Below are positions 10,813-19,779 of a DNA stretch of 64,000 nucleotides, piece by piece. The stretch spans positions 1 through 64,000 of the forward strand of contig JAGVLO010000003.1 in the NCBI GenBank assembly GCA_020049775.1, in the 5' to 3' direction. The stretch is from Alphaproteobacteria bacterium. GTDB taxonomy: Bacteria; Pseudomonadota; Alphaproteobacteria; Rickettsiales; SXRF01. How positions within the stretch are numbered: the stretch's first letter is position 1; each line of letters starts with the position of its first letter. The notes beneath the pieces were generated by a model. That model ran no database searches and had not been told where the DNA came from. It saw only the letters and a list, made by a program, of their open reading frames with translations. The translations under genes were made by a program, and so were the position numbers.

Positions 10813-11991
10813 ATGAAAAAAATTCTTCTCGGTTCAACCACCCTCATCGGTGCTGCTGTCCTGTTCGCAGGCGCTGCTTCCGCTGATACCCCCAAGGTGA
10901 CCGTTGGCGGTTTCGCTGACTTCCAAATGGGCATCGTGAACGAAGACCTGGACAACACCAAGCGCGCCCAGGCTTTCCGTAGCGACACTGAAGTAACCTT
11001 CCGTATCGATGCTAAGACCGATGGTGGTCTTGGCTACGGCGGTGGCGTAGACGTTGAAACTGATGCATCTGCTGATGCTCGCGGTCAAGGTACCAACGCT
11101 AGCCGTACTTTCATCTACCTCGATGGCGACTGGGGCCGTGCTGAAGCCGGTTCTGAAGTTGGCGCTCAGGGCACCATGAAAGTGGGCGCTGAAAGCATCG
11201 CTCGCGCTACCGGTGGTATCGATGGCGACTGGTACTACTTCTTCTCCACTTCACCAGTTCCTGCAGCTGCTAACCAAGTGTTGGCTACTCCTGACCTGTA
11301 CCTCGCTTACGGCGGTGGTGCACCAGGCGCTCTTCAGTTCGGTGACCAAACCCAGGAAAACGTAAACAAGGTGACCTACTACACCCCACGTTTCTCCGGC
11401 TTCCAGCTTGGCGTAAGCTACGCTCCGGATAGCACGAGCCGTGGCCAGACCGTTAACCGTTTTGATAACGGCGTAACCGGTGTTGGCGGCGTTGTAAACG
11501 CAGCTGACAATATCTGGGCAGGTGCTTTGAACTATGACAACAAGTTTGGTGATGTCGGCTTTACCGCTGCTGGTACCATGGAGTGGGGCAATGCTACTCT
11601 TGCTGCCAACGAAGATCTCCGCGCTTGGAACTTCGGTGCAAAGCTCGCTTATATGGGCTTCAGCCTCGCTGGTTCTTACGGTGATCTCGGCGAAAGCCTC
11701 CGTACCAAGACCCTCAATGCAGACGATACCCATTACTGGACTCTCGGTGCTGCATATGAGTACGGTCCATTCGCTGGTAGCGTAACCTACCTCGATAGCG
11801 AATATGATCGTGGTAACGTACTCACCGGCCGCAACGAGTTTACAAACCTCGCTGTAGGCGTTGACTACAAGATGGCTCCTGGCTTTACCCCATACGCTGA
11901 AGTTAACTTCATCGAAATGGATATCGCTGGTGGTGTAGCTGATGATAACGATGGCACCGTGTTCATCGTTGGTTCGCAGCTGAACTTCTAA
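10813..11991 (+). CDS. Gram-negative porin, probably a major outer-membrane protein
   Basis: This is an outer-membrane diffusion channel of the 16-strand general porin type. The 392-residue precursor has a signal peptide (MKKILLGSTTLIGAAVLFAG, cut near ASA-DTPKV) and alternating beta-strand sequence with many aromatic girdle residues. It ends in a strand closing with phenylalanine (FIVGSQLNF), the usual BAM recognition signal. Codon use is strongly biased (GCT, GGT, CGT, AAC, TAC), unlike its neighbours, as expected for a very abundant protein. The gene stands alone, with a 252-base leader upstream and a strong terminator just downstream. Substrate preference cannot be read from sequence. Confidence 0.93.
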   Translation: MKKILLGSTTLIGAAVLFAGAASADTPKVTVGGFADFQMGIVNEDLDNTKRAQAFRSDTEVTFRIDAKTDGGLGYGGGVDVETDASADARGQGTNASRTFIYLDGDWGRAEAGSEVGAQGTMKVGAESIARATGGIDGDWYYFFSTSPVPAAANQVLATPDLYLAYGGGAPGALQFGDQTQENVNKVTYYTPRFSGFQLGVSYAPDSTSRGQTVNRFDNGVTGVGGVVNAADNIWAGALNYDNKFGDVGFTAAGTMEWGNATLAANEDLRAWNFGAKLAYMGFSLAGSYGDLGESLRTKTLNADDTHYWTLGAAYEYGPFAGSVTYLDSEYDRGNVLTGRNEFTNLAVGVDYKMAPGFTPYAEVNFIEMDIAGGVADDNDGTVFIVGSQLNF

Positions 11992-12020
11992 GCCTATCTA
12001 GTAAAAAACTTTGACTACCT

Positions 12021-12051
12021 GAGGGCGATGCTGTTGCATCGCCCTCTTTTA
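12021..12051 (+). terminator. Rho-independent terminator after the porin
   Basis: A perfect 11-bp stem (12021-12031 with 12036-12046, GAGGGCGATGC paired with its complement) closes a TGTT loop and is followed by TTTTATT. It begins 29 bases after the porin stop. It is the clearest intrinsic terminator in the window and isolates the highly expressed porin from the leuS operon. Confidence 0.93.
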
Positions 12052-12120
12052 TTGGGTAAATTCACCTCTCTAAAACATTAGGGCATTCGCTCTCCAGTCT
12101 GCCAATTTAAGGTGAATCAT

Positions 12121-12627
12121 ATGCGTCATATAGTATTAATAATCAGTTGCTTATTTATGGTTTCTGCTTGCTCTGACATAGAGTCTGAGCGTAACAAGCC
12201 GCAAACCCGCAAGGACCAGCGTAAAGACGAAATGGGCAAGGTTACTGGCGAGGAAGGGCTTTTCAGTCTTGGTGGCAGCAAAAGTGAAGAGGGTGGCGCT
12301 GGCGCTATTGCCGTCAACAGCTATCTGTGGCGCGCTACGCTCGACACACTTTCCTTTATGCCGCTTACCTCGGCTGATCCGTTTGGCGGCGTGGTGATTA
12401 CCGACTGGTATGAAGATCCCAAAACCCCAGGTGAACGTTTCAAGGTCAATGCCATTATTCTTGACCGTGCCTTACGTGCCGACGGCGTGAAGGTCACCTT
12501 GTTCAAGCAATCGCTGGAAAAGGGTAATTGGCGCGACCAGAAGGTAGATGAAAAGCTGGCCACCAGCTTAGAGGACACCATTCTTACGCGTGCGCGTCAG
12601 CTCAAAGTATCGTCAATCAGCAAATAA
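12121..12627 (+). CDS. DUF3576 family lipoprotein
   Basis: This is a predicted lipoprotein of 168 residues from the ATG at 12121, which has an AGGT-type ribosome site; a GTG at 12112 adds three residues. The signal MRHIVLIISCLFMVSACS carries a lipobox with VSAC. The mature part contains INSYLWRATLDTLSFMPL-like and DPFGGVVITDWYEDP motifs, which I recall as DUF3576, an alphaproteobacterial family often found directly ahead of leuS. It is 20 bases from leuS and probably co-transcribed with leuS-lptE-holA. An envelope-assembly role has been guessed from that neighbourhood but is not shown here. Confidence 0.85.
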   Translation: MRHIVLIISCLFMVSACSDIESERNKPQTRKDQRKDEMGKVTGEEGLFSLGGSKSEEGGAGAIAVNSYLWRATLDTLSFMPLTSADPFGGVVITDWYEDPKTPGERFKVNAIILDRALRADGVKVTLFKQSLEKGNWRDQKVDEKLATSLEDTILTRARQLKVSSISK

Positions 12628-12647
12628 CGCGTTGGTAATGGCGTTTT

Positions 12648-15275
12648 ATGAACGAACAACAGCCCTCACGTTATAATTTCCGCGAGTCGGAAGGCCGGTG
12701 GCAAAAACACTGGCATGAAGCGAACAGTTTTGCCGCCGAAGCCAGCAGCAAAAAGCCGAAATATTATGTGCTGGAAATGTTCCCCTACCCGTCCGGCAAT
12801 ATCCATATGGGCCATGTACGCAACTACACGCTGGGCGATGTGGTGGCGCGCGCCAAACGTATGCAGGGCTATAATGTGCTGCACCCGATGGGCTGGGACG
12901 CGTTTGGCCTGCCTGCCGAAAACGCCGCCATACAAAATAAATCACACCCTGCGGACTGGACGCTCGCCAATATCGCCACCATGCGCGAACAGCTGAAGCT
13001 CATCGGGCTTTCTTACAACTGGTCGCGCGAAGTGGCTACCTGCCTGCCGGAATATTATAAGCACGAGCAGTTATTCTTCCTGAAGTTTCTGGAAAACGGC
13101 ATTGCCTACCGTAAAGAAGCCGAGGTCAACTGGGACCCCGTGGACAACACGGTGCTGGCCAACGAACAGGTGATTGATGGCCGCGGCTGGCGCTCGGGTG
13201 CGCTGGTGGAGCGCCGCAAATTATCGCAGTGGTTTTTGCGTATCTCGGACTTCGCCGAAGATCTTTTGGAAAGTCTGCGGTCGCTAGACCGCTGGCCGGA
13301 AAAAGTACGCATCATGCAGGACCGCTGGATAGGCAAATCGCAGGGTGCGCTGGTGACGCTTAAAGTGTTGTGCCGCAAACCCGGCAAAGAATTGATTGAA
13401 AGCAGCCTCGAGGTTTACACCACCCGCCCCGATACGTTTTTTGGCATGAGCTTTGTCGCGATCGCCCCTGAGCATCCGCTGGCGCAGGACATCGCCGCGC
13501 ATAATCCCGAAGCCGCCGCCTTCATCAAGGAATGCAGCCAGCTCGGCACATCGGAAGAAGCGATCGAGAAAGCCGAGAAAAAAGGCTTCGACACTGGTCT
13601 TAAAGCCGTCAATCCTTTTACCGGCAGCGAGCATTCACTCTATATCGCGAATTTCGTGCTGATGGGCTACGGCACCGGCGCGATTTTTGGTTGCCCGGCG
13701 CATGACCAGCGGGATTTTGAATTTGCCAAGAAATATAAGCTACCTATTCTTCCTGTTGTATTGCCCCCTGAGTATGACTGGGAAGGAGATATTTCTGCTT
13801 GGCTGGATAATCTAGTAAATGGCAATGAGGCATATATCGGTGATGGTCATATCATCAATTCTGATTTCCTGAACGGCATGGACGTGAATGCGGCGAAACA
13901 AAAAGCCATAGCCGAGCTTGAAAAGCGCGGCGTCGGCGAGGGCAAAACCAATTTCAGGCTTCGCGACTGGGGCGTATCGCGCCAGCGCTACTGGGGCTGC
14001 CCGATTCCGATTATTTATTGTGACGCGTGCGGCGCTGTGCCCGTTCCAGAAAAAGATTTGCCCGTAGAACTGCCGCGTGATGTCAGCTTTGACAAGCCGG
14101 GCAACCCGCTTGACCACCACCCGACATGGAAGCATGTCGACTGCCCGAAATGTAAGAAAAAAGCCCTTCGCGAGACCGACACGTTCGACACGTTCTTCGA
14201 GTCGTCATGGTATTTCTCGCGCTTTGCCACCATGCCGTCTGCTGATCCGCTGGATAAAAAAACACTCGATTACTGGATGCCGGTGGATTGCTATATCGGC
14301 GGCATCGAGCACGCGGTGCTGCATTTGCTTTATTCCCGCTTCTTCTCCCGCTCGCTGAAAAAATGCGGCATGGTATCGTTCGACGAGCCGTTTGTTCGGC
14401 TGGAAACGCAGGGCATGATTTGCCATGAGACGTATAAAAGCGCTGAGGGCAAATGGCTCTCGCCTGAGGATATCACGCGCGATGACAAGGGGCAGATGGT
14501 GGAAATCGCCAACAAAAAACCTGTGACCGTTGGCCGCAGCGAGAAGATGAGTAAATCCAAGAAAAACACCGTTGACCCGCGCGCCATGATGGAAGCGTAT
14601 GGCGCGGATGCGGCGCGCCTGTTCATGCTTTCAGACAGCCCGCCCGAGCGCGATCTGGAATGGACGGATGCAGGCATTGAAGGCGCTTGGCGCTATATCA
14701 ACCGCCTGTGGAAGCTGGCTACGGAAAACAAGCAGGCACTTGCGGGCGTCAATGGTAAGGATGCGGCCGCTGTAACTGACGCTAAGTTGCTGGCCGTGCG
14801 CAAGGCCACGCACAAGACCATTGCCAGTGTGACTGACGATATTGAACGCTTCCATTTCAACAAGGCGGTGGCCCGTATCCGCGAGCTATCCAACCTGCTT
14901 GAGGGCATGGCCGTAAAAACGCCTCAGGAGGCCGCTGTGATGCGTGAGGCCCTCGAGGCGATCATACCCCTGCTCGCACCCTTTATGCCCCATCTGGGCG
15001 AAGAATTATGGCTGCAAATGGGCCATAAGGAAACGCTGGCTTCTATCAGCTGGCCGAAGGCCGATGCCGCCCTGCTGGTGGATGACAGCGTGACCGTGGC
15101 CGTGCAGGTCAACGGCAAGCTGCGCGCTACCATTGAATTGCCCAAGGATCTGGATAAAACGCTGGCCGAGCAGAAAGTGCTGGAGCTGGACGCCGTGCGT
15201 GACGCGCTCAGGGATAAGAAAATCAACAAAGTGATTGTAGTGCCGAACCGTATTGTCAATGTTGTGGCCAGCTGA
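12648..15275 (+). CDS. leuS: Leucine--tRNA ligase
   Basis: This cytoplasmic class I synthetase charges tRNA-Leu. The 875 residues carry the HIGH-type motif (PSGNIHMGH, about residues 48-56), the connective editing domain with TTRPDTFFGMSFVAIAPEHPLA, and KMSKS at residues 633-637 (SEKMSKSKKNTVDP). The anticodon-binding C-terminal domain follows. A short stretch at about 13735-13860, within the editing-domain insert, is noticeably more AT-rich than the rest. The stop codon overlaps the start of lptE. Confidence 0.98.
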   Translation: MNEQQPSRYNFRESEGRWQKHWHEANSFAAEASSKKPKYYVLEMFPYPSGNIHMGHVRNYTLGDVVARAKRMQGYNVLHPMGWDAFGLPAENAAIQNKSHPADWTLANIATMREQLKLIGLSYNWSREVATCLPEYYKHEQLFFLKFLENGIAYRKEAEVNWDPVDNTVLANEQVIDGRGWRSGALVERRKLSQWFLRISDFAEDLLESLRSLDRWPEKVRIMQDRWIGKSQGALVTLKVLCRKPGKELIESSLEVYTTRPDTFFGMSFVAIAPEHPLAQDIAAHNPEAAAFIKECSQLGTSEEAIEKAEKKGFDTGLKAVNPFTGSEHSLYIANFVLMGYGTGAIFGCPAHDQRDFEFAKKYKLPILPVVLPPEYDWEGDISAWLDNLVNGNEAYIGDGHIINSDFLNGMDVNAAKQKAIAELEKRGVGEGKTNFRLRDWGVSRQRYWGCPIPIIYCDACGAVPVPEKDLPVELPRDVSFDKPGNPLDHHPTWKHVDCPKCKKKALRETDTFDTFFESSWYFSRFATMPSADPLDKKTLDYWMPVDCYIGGIEHAVLHLLYSRFFSRSLKKCGMVSFDEPFVRLETQGMICHETYKSAEGKWLSPEDITRDDKGQMVEIANKKPVTVGRSEKMSKSKKNTVDPRAMMEAYGADAARLFMLSDSPPERDLEWTDAGIEGAWRYINRLWKLATENKQALAGVNGKDAAAVTDAKLLAVRKATHKTIASVTDDIERFHFNKAVARIRELSNLLEGMAVKTPQEAAVMREALEAIIPLLAPFMPHLGEELWLQMGHKETLASISWPKADAALLVDDSVTVAVQVNGKLRATIELPKDLDKTLAEQKVLELDAVRDALRDKKINKVIVVPNRIVNVVAS

Positions 15276-15910
15276 TGATGACAAAAAACATACATAGATT
15301 GCTTCTGTGCCTTGTTCCGCTGCTGCTTGCTTCTTGCGGGTTTGAGCCGGTTTATTCCAAAAAAGACGCTTCGCAGCTGCCTGCCAACGACGAATCCAAG
15401 GTATTTGCCGGTGTGGACGTGGCAAAAATTACCGGACGTGACGGCCACCAGCTGCAATCGGAACTGGAGGATTTGCTGAACCCGGGAGGCAAGATACCGC
15501 AGCGGCCTGTTTACCGTTTAATCGTAACGCTCGACCTTGTGGAAGCTCCGGTGGGCGTATCGCGCGATGCCACTGTTTCGCGCTATAATATCCATCTTGA
15601 CTCGCGCTATACCCTGTACCGGAATTCTGACGGCAAGCAAATTTCGCAAGGCGCGCTACGCCATGTCAGCAGCTATAGCAATGCCACCAACGCCTATTTC
15701 TCAACCTTTGTCTCGCGCGATGATGCCATCAAGGGCGGCATTACCGAACTGGCCGAGCTGTATAAGCTGCGCCTTTCGGCCTATATGCATGCCGGTGCGC
15801 CGGAGCAGGAAATAAAGCAGCCAAAGCAGGCGCCTGCGTATTTTACGCCGATAACTCCGGCCAATGACCCTACCATGATGCCGGTGAGGATGCCGGCCCC
15901 AGGTAAATAG
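15275..15910 (+). CDS. lptE: LPS-assembly lipoprotein LptE
   Basis: LptE is the outer-membrane lipoprotein that plugs the LptD barrel and helps insert LPS. The 211-residue precursor has a lipoprotein signal with lipobox LLASC (MMTKNIHRLLLCLVPLLLASC), then GFEPVYSKK, the usual opening of alphaproteobacterial LptE. The ATG at 15275 overlaps the leuS stop; a second ATG follows at once at 15278. The order leuS-lptE-holA is widely conserved. The C-terminus is Pro-rich and longer than the folded core requires. Its partner lptD lies at 43605. Confidence 0.9.
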   Translation: MMTKNIHRLLLCLVPLLLASCGFEPVYSKKDASQLPANDESKVFAGVDVAKITGRDGHQLQSELEDLLNPGGKIPQRPVYRLIVTLDLVEAPVGVSRDATVSRYNIHLDSRYTLYRNSDGKQISQGALRHVSSYSNATNAYFSTFVSRDDAIKGGITELAELYKLRLSAYMHAGAPEQEIKQPKQAPAYFTPITPANDPTMMPVRMPAPGK

Positions 15911-15928
15911 TATGGGGGGTAAATAGCC

Positions 15929-16942
15929 ATGAAAATAGTCCCTAAAGCGGTTGAAGCCTTCCTTGCTGTACCGGACAAGGAGTGTCATGCCGCACTGCTC
16001 TACGGGCCGGATTCGGGCCTTGCGCGCGAACGCGCCGAACGCATGGCGGCGGCAGTGCTTTCCGGCAATGACGATCCGCTCGCTTTGCTCGATATTACGG
16101 AGGCCACGCTGACCGAAGACCCTGCCCGCCTTGCTGACGAGCTTTCCGCTATCAGCATGCTGGGCGGCAAGCGCGTTATCGTGGTGCGTGATGCCGGTGA
16201 TAAAACTACTAAAATCGTTGAATCCGCGTCGGATTGCTTCAACAGTGACGTGTTCCTGATTGTATGTGCTGACGAGCTGAGCACCCGTTCGTCATTGCGC
16301 GGCTGGTTTGAAAAGGATGCTAAATGCGCTGCCATCGCCTGCTACAAGGACGAAATGCGCGACGTGCAGGACGCTATCCGCAAGGTGATTGGTGGTGCTG
16401 GCGTGACCATAGACCGCGAGGCCTCGGAATATCTCGCCCAGCAACTGGGCAATGACCGCTATGTGACCTATCAGGAACTGGAAAAACTGGTGACCTATGC
16501 CGGTGACAGCAAGCGCCTGAGTGTTGAGGATATCCGCTTGCTGGTGGATTATAACCGCGAAACCAACCTCGATGATCTGGTCAATGCCGTGGCCGACCGT
16601 AACCTTAAATCGCTGGAGGCTATGCTGGCGCACCTATTGCGCGAGGGAACGTCTCCCGTAGCCTACCTGCGTGCGCTGCAGCGTTATTTTAACCGGCTAT
16701 ACTATATCCGCTCGCAGATGGCATCAGGCAGCAGCGCCGAACAGGTGATACAGTCTTTGCGCCCGCCCGTGTTTTTCAAGCAGGTGCCGGTACTGGCACG
16801 GCATGTGCAGGGTTGGGGTATGGAGCAGATAGTCAAGGCTCTCAAATTGCTGGTATCGGCGGAATTGGCCTGTAAAACATCTGACCTGCCGCCCGTGGCT
16901 GCAAGCAGCCGCAAGCTGTTGCAGGTAACACAACTACGCTAG
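15929..16942 (+). CDS. holA: DNA polymerase III subunit delta
   Basis: Delta is the clamp-loader subunit that opens the beta sliding clamp. At 337 residues it has normal length. The opening MKIVPKAVEAFLAVPDKECHAALLYGPDSGLARERAERMA matches alphaproteobacterial HolA (first part quoted). Later blocks such as LTYQELEKLVTYAG-like and FFKQVPVLARHVQGWG (clamp-loader collar) also fit. A GGGGGG run just upstream may serve as ribosome site. It follows lptE by 18 bases and is convergent with the gene at 16963. Confidence 0.93.
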   Translation: MKIVPKAVEAFLAVPDKECHAALLYGPDSGLARERAERMAAAVLSGNDDPLALLDITEATLTEDPARLADELSAISMLGGKRVIVVRDAGDKTTKIVESASDCFNSDVFLIVCADELSTRSSLRGWFEKDAKCAAIACYKDEMRDVQDAIRKVIGGAGVTIDREASEYLAQQLGNDRYVTYQELEKLVTYAGDSKRLSVEDIRLLVDYNRETNLDDLVNAVADRNLKSLEAMLAHLLREGTSPVAYLRALQRYFNRLYYIRSQMASGSSAEQVIQSLRPPVFFKQVPVLARHVQGWGMEQIVKALKLLVSAELACKTSDLPPVAASSRKLLQVTQLR

Positions 16943-16962
16943 AATAATATGTAATCGGTTGA

Positions 16963-17859
16963 TTAGGCGCGGCCTGTGCCGCCACCCGGAAGACGCGGGA
17001 TGCTACTGAGCGCACCACCCTCACCCATCCCTACCTGGTTTAATACCTGATTTTTGACAGTATTGCCGAGGTTTTGTGTTTCGTTACGTATCACCTGCTG
17101 CGCATCAGCCAAGACTTTGTCCATTATGCCGGGAGCTTTGGGCTGAGGCGGTGCCGGGTCTGGCTCGTTGCCGGAGCGGAATGATGCCTTTTTAACATTT
17201 GGGTCTTTGCTTTCCTTTTGGAACTGCTCGAAGGCTTTCTTTTCCGCCTTGGCTAAATCTTTCTGTAAATCTTCGATTTTTTTGCTGCTATCGAGGGTCA
17301 TCAGAGGCTTGCCGTCTTCACCCAGTATGTCCACCTTGGTATCTTTGGGTATAATCATAATCGGCTGCCCGTCTTTTACGAGGGTGAGAATGCCGGTTTT
17401 TTCGTCTTTTTCAAAAGTGATGGCTGAGGATTTCATTGTACCCGGCGGCGTAGTGGGCTTGAATTCCAGGAGCTTGTCAGCATCGTCGATAACGGCTTTG
17501 CTGCCCGGGGTGATGCCAATCGGTGGCCTGCCGGTCCAGTCGTCTATTTTTACGGTGGTATCTTTATCGGTTTCCAGCGTCAGGCTCTGTACGCCGCTTT
17601 TTGCGGCTGCTTTCAGGTCGAGCTTGATTTCATCGCCGCCAACGAATTTAAGCTTGGGGTTGGGGTCTCTGCTGCCGACAGCGCTTTTGCCTACAAGATT
17701 ACCTTCCTTGTCCAGCAGGCCAAGGGTTACGCCTGACCCGGGCAGCAATAAAATCTCTTTGGACATTTTAGAGTTAATCGGCAGGAACGCCTGCACAGCT
17801 TCAATCCGCGCCTCATCTTCCTGTTGCTGCTGTTCGCCTGACCTGTTTTCGATACTCAT
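16963..17859 (-). CDS. Unrecognised hypothetical protein, lysine/aspartate-rich
   Basis: The 298 residues match no family I know. The N-terminus is Gln/Glu-rich (GEQQQQEDEARIEA). The middle, residues 30-180, alternates short beta-like segments with repeated KDG/KEG turns (LLDKEGNLVGKS, LVKDGQPIMIIPKDTKVDILGEDGKPLMTL). Next comes a charged coiled-coil-like stretch (KIEDLQKDLAKAEKKAFEQFQKE), then a Pro-rich linker and a Gly-rich tail. No signal peptide or membrane segment is visible. It is convergent with holA and stands apart from parB by 153 bases, so it appears to be a single-gene unit. Confidence 0.7.
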   Translation of the reverse strand: MSIENRSGEQQQQEDEARIEAVQAFLPINSKMSKEILLLPGSGVTLGLLDKEGNLVGKSAVGSRDPNPKLKFVGGDEIKLDLKAAAKSGVQSLTLETDKDTTVKIDDWTGRPPIGITPGSKAVIDDADKLLEFKPTTPPGTMKSSAITFEKDEKTGILTLVKDGQPIMIIPKDTKVDILGEDGKPLMTLDSSKKIEDLQKDLAKAEKKAFEQFQKESKDPNVKKASFRSGNEPDPAPPQPKAPGIMDKVLADAQQVIRNETQNLGNTVKNQVLNQVGMGEGGALSSIPRLPGGGTGRA

Positions 17860-18012
17860 ATTTTACCCCTGATGCGGATTTATTTATTCTCCCATTTTAA
17901 CAGCAATATAGTCGCCAGAGAATGACCAAGTTATTAAACTTCTATGACGGAGCGCATGAGAAATGTTACATATCTTACCAATTGAAACATAACATTAATT
18001 TACGATGGGTGG

Positions 18013-18945
18013 CTACAGCGAACCGCTTAGGCGGCGCAGTATTTCATCCAGCTGGGACAAGGAGTCATAGGCCAGCGTGATTTCCCCGCTTTGGCCACGG
18101 TCATAAATACTGACGCGAAGCCCCAGATTATCCGACAGGCTTTCTTCCAGCGCGAGTATATCAGGGTCTTTGCTGCCACCGGTAGCAGGGGCGCCAGAGC
18201 GCGCACGGGTTACGGTTTTCTTGGTGTGGCCCTGCACTTCGCGGCTGACCCTTTCCACTTGGCGCACATTAAGGCCCTTACGGACAATGTCATTAGCCAG
18301 TTCCACAGCGTTCGGCAGCCCCACCAGCGCACGCGCATGGCCCATGGTCAGGTCGCCTTTCTGCATCATGTCTTTCACTTCTTCCGGCAGTGACAGCAGG
18401 CGCAGCAGGTTGGCAATATGGCTGCGGCTTTTGCCGACTGATGTCGCCAGCTCTTCCTGCGTATATTCGAATTCCTCAATCAGGCGTTGATAGCCGTTGG
18501 CCTCGTCTAGCGGCGAGAGGTCCTGGCGTTGGATGTTTTCGATCAACGCCAGCTCAAGCGCCTGCTTGTCACTCAGTTCGCGGATGATGACAGGAAGCTC
18601 CTGAAGCGCGGCCAGCTGCGCGGCACGCCAACGGCGTTCACCGGCAATGATTTCATACATGTCGGCCTGGCGGCTGGACGGGCGTACCACGATGGGTTGC
18701 ATGATGCCGTTCTGACGGATAGATTCCGCCAGTTCACTGAGTTCGGCATCACTAAAACGTGTACGCGGCTGATATTTACCGGCATGCAGTTTGGTGTGGG
18801 CGAGCGTATATACACCGCTGGCGGCGGCGCTGTCGCCTTTTTGCGGTGCAGCTGCGGCAGCCGCTGCTGCTGCGGGCTGAACATAATTTTCAGAAATGAG
18901 GGCGGAAAGCCCTTTGCCAAGTCCACGTTGTGTAATGGTTGCCAT
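18013..18945 (-). CDS. parB: Chromosome partitioning protein ParB
   Basis: ParB is a CTP-dependent DNA clamp that loads at parS and spreads, organising the origin region. The 310 residues show the N-terminal ParA-interacting motif (RGLGKGLSALI), an alanine-rich linker, the CTP-binding GERRWRAAQ box with ENIQRQDLSPLDEA, and the helix-turn-helix region (EELATSVGKSRSHIANLLRLL). The C-terminal dimer domain follows. A strong AAGGAGG precedes the ATG. Four parS sites lie 1-3.4 kb away at 19965-22333. It is last in the minus-strand cluster mnmE-mnmG-rsmG-parA-parB. Confidence 0.97.
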   Translation of the reverse strand: MATITQRGLGKGLSALISENYVQPAAAAAAAAAPQKGDSAAASGVYTLAHTKLHAGKYQPRTRFSDAELSELAESIRQNGIMQPIVVRPSSRQADMYEIIAGERRWRAAQLAALQELPVIIRELSDKQALELALIENIQRQDLSPLDEANGYQRLIEEFEYTQEELATSVGKSRSHIANLLRLLSLPEEVKDMMQKGDLTMGHARALVGLPNAVELANDIVRKGLNVRQVERVSREVQGHTKKTVTRARSGAPATGGSKDPDILALEESLSDNLGLRVSIYDRGQSGEITLAYDSLSQLDEILRRLSGSL

Positions 18946-18963
18946 GGTTATGTCCTCCTTCGT

Positions 18964-19779
18964 TTAAGCTGCGCTGAGTTCTTTTTTAAGCAGGCGCTCG
19001 CGTTTGAGCAGCTCGCTTGCAAGCTGGATGTAGGCTTTCGCACCGGCACAGCGGATGTCGTATATCAACGCCGGTTTGCCGTGCGATGGCGCTTCTGACA
19101 TGCGCACGTTGCGTGGGATAACGGCGCTGTAAACCTTGTCGCCGAAATAGCCGCGCACGTCGTTTTCAATTTGTTCAGTGAACTTGTTGCGCTTGTCATA
19201 CATGGTTAGCACGATACCCTGAATGGAAAGCTCAGGGTTCAGGTTGGTGCGTACCATCTCGATGGTGCGTACCAAATGGCTTAAGCCCTCCAGCGCGTAG
19301 AATTCGCATTGCAGGGGGATGAGTACGGCGTTGGCGGCTGCTAGTGCGTTGATGGTAAGTAGGCCCAGTGACGGCGGACAATCAATCAACACATATTCAT
19401 ATGCCACGCTGCTTTTATCAATCATTTGCTTGAGGCGGTATTCGCGGCGCATCAGGCTGACCATTTCGATTTCTGCGCCAGAAAGATCAATGGTGGCTGG
19501 TACAATGAAAAGTCCGGGGACAGCTGTTTTCTGGGCCGCCTGCTCTATGGGCGTGTCGTTGAGGACCACATCATAAGACGTGATTTTGCGATTGGTGCCG
19601 TCGATGCCAAGACCGGTACTGGCATTGCCCTGCGGGTCAAAATCGATGACCAGCACCTTCTTGCCGACGGCGGCAAGAGCGGTTGCAAGATTGACGGTGG
19701 TGGTGGTTTTACCTACGCCGCCCTTCTGGTTGACGACGGCAAGTATGCGCGGAGTGTGTTTCGCTTCCATTGTTGTCAT
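18964..19779 (-). CDS. parA: Chromosome partitioning ATPase ParA
   Basis: ParA is the Walker-type ATPase that forms a nucleoid gradient followed by ParB-parS. The 271 residues carry the deviant Walker A motif (VNQKGGVGKTTTTVNLATALA in the N-terminal 40 residues; both KGGVGK lysines are present). Walker B is in YVLIDCPPSLGLLT, and FDPQGNASTGLG also fits. The start codon overlaps the rsmG stop (ATGA on the minus strand), so translation is coupled. It is 18 bases ahead of parB. Confidence 0.97.
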   Translation of the reverse strand: MTTMEAKHTPRILAVVNQKGGVGKTTTTVNLATALAAVGKKVLVIDFDPQGNASTGLGIDGTNRKITSYDVVLNDTPIEQAAQKTAVPGLFIVPATIDLSGAEIEMVSLMRREYRLKQMIDKSSVAYEYVLIDCPPSLGLLTINALAAANAVLIPLQCEFYALEGLSHLVRTIEMVRTNLNPELSIQGIVLTMYDKRNKFTEQIENDVRGYFGDKVYSAVIPRNVRMSEAPSHGKPALIYDIRCAGAKAYIQLASELLKRERLLKKELSAA

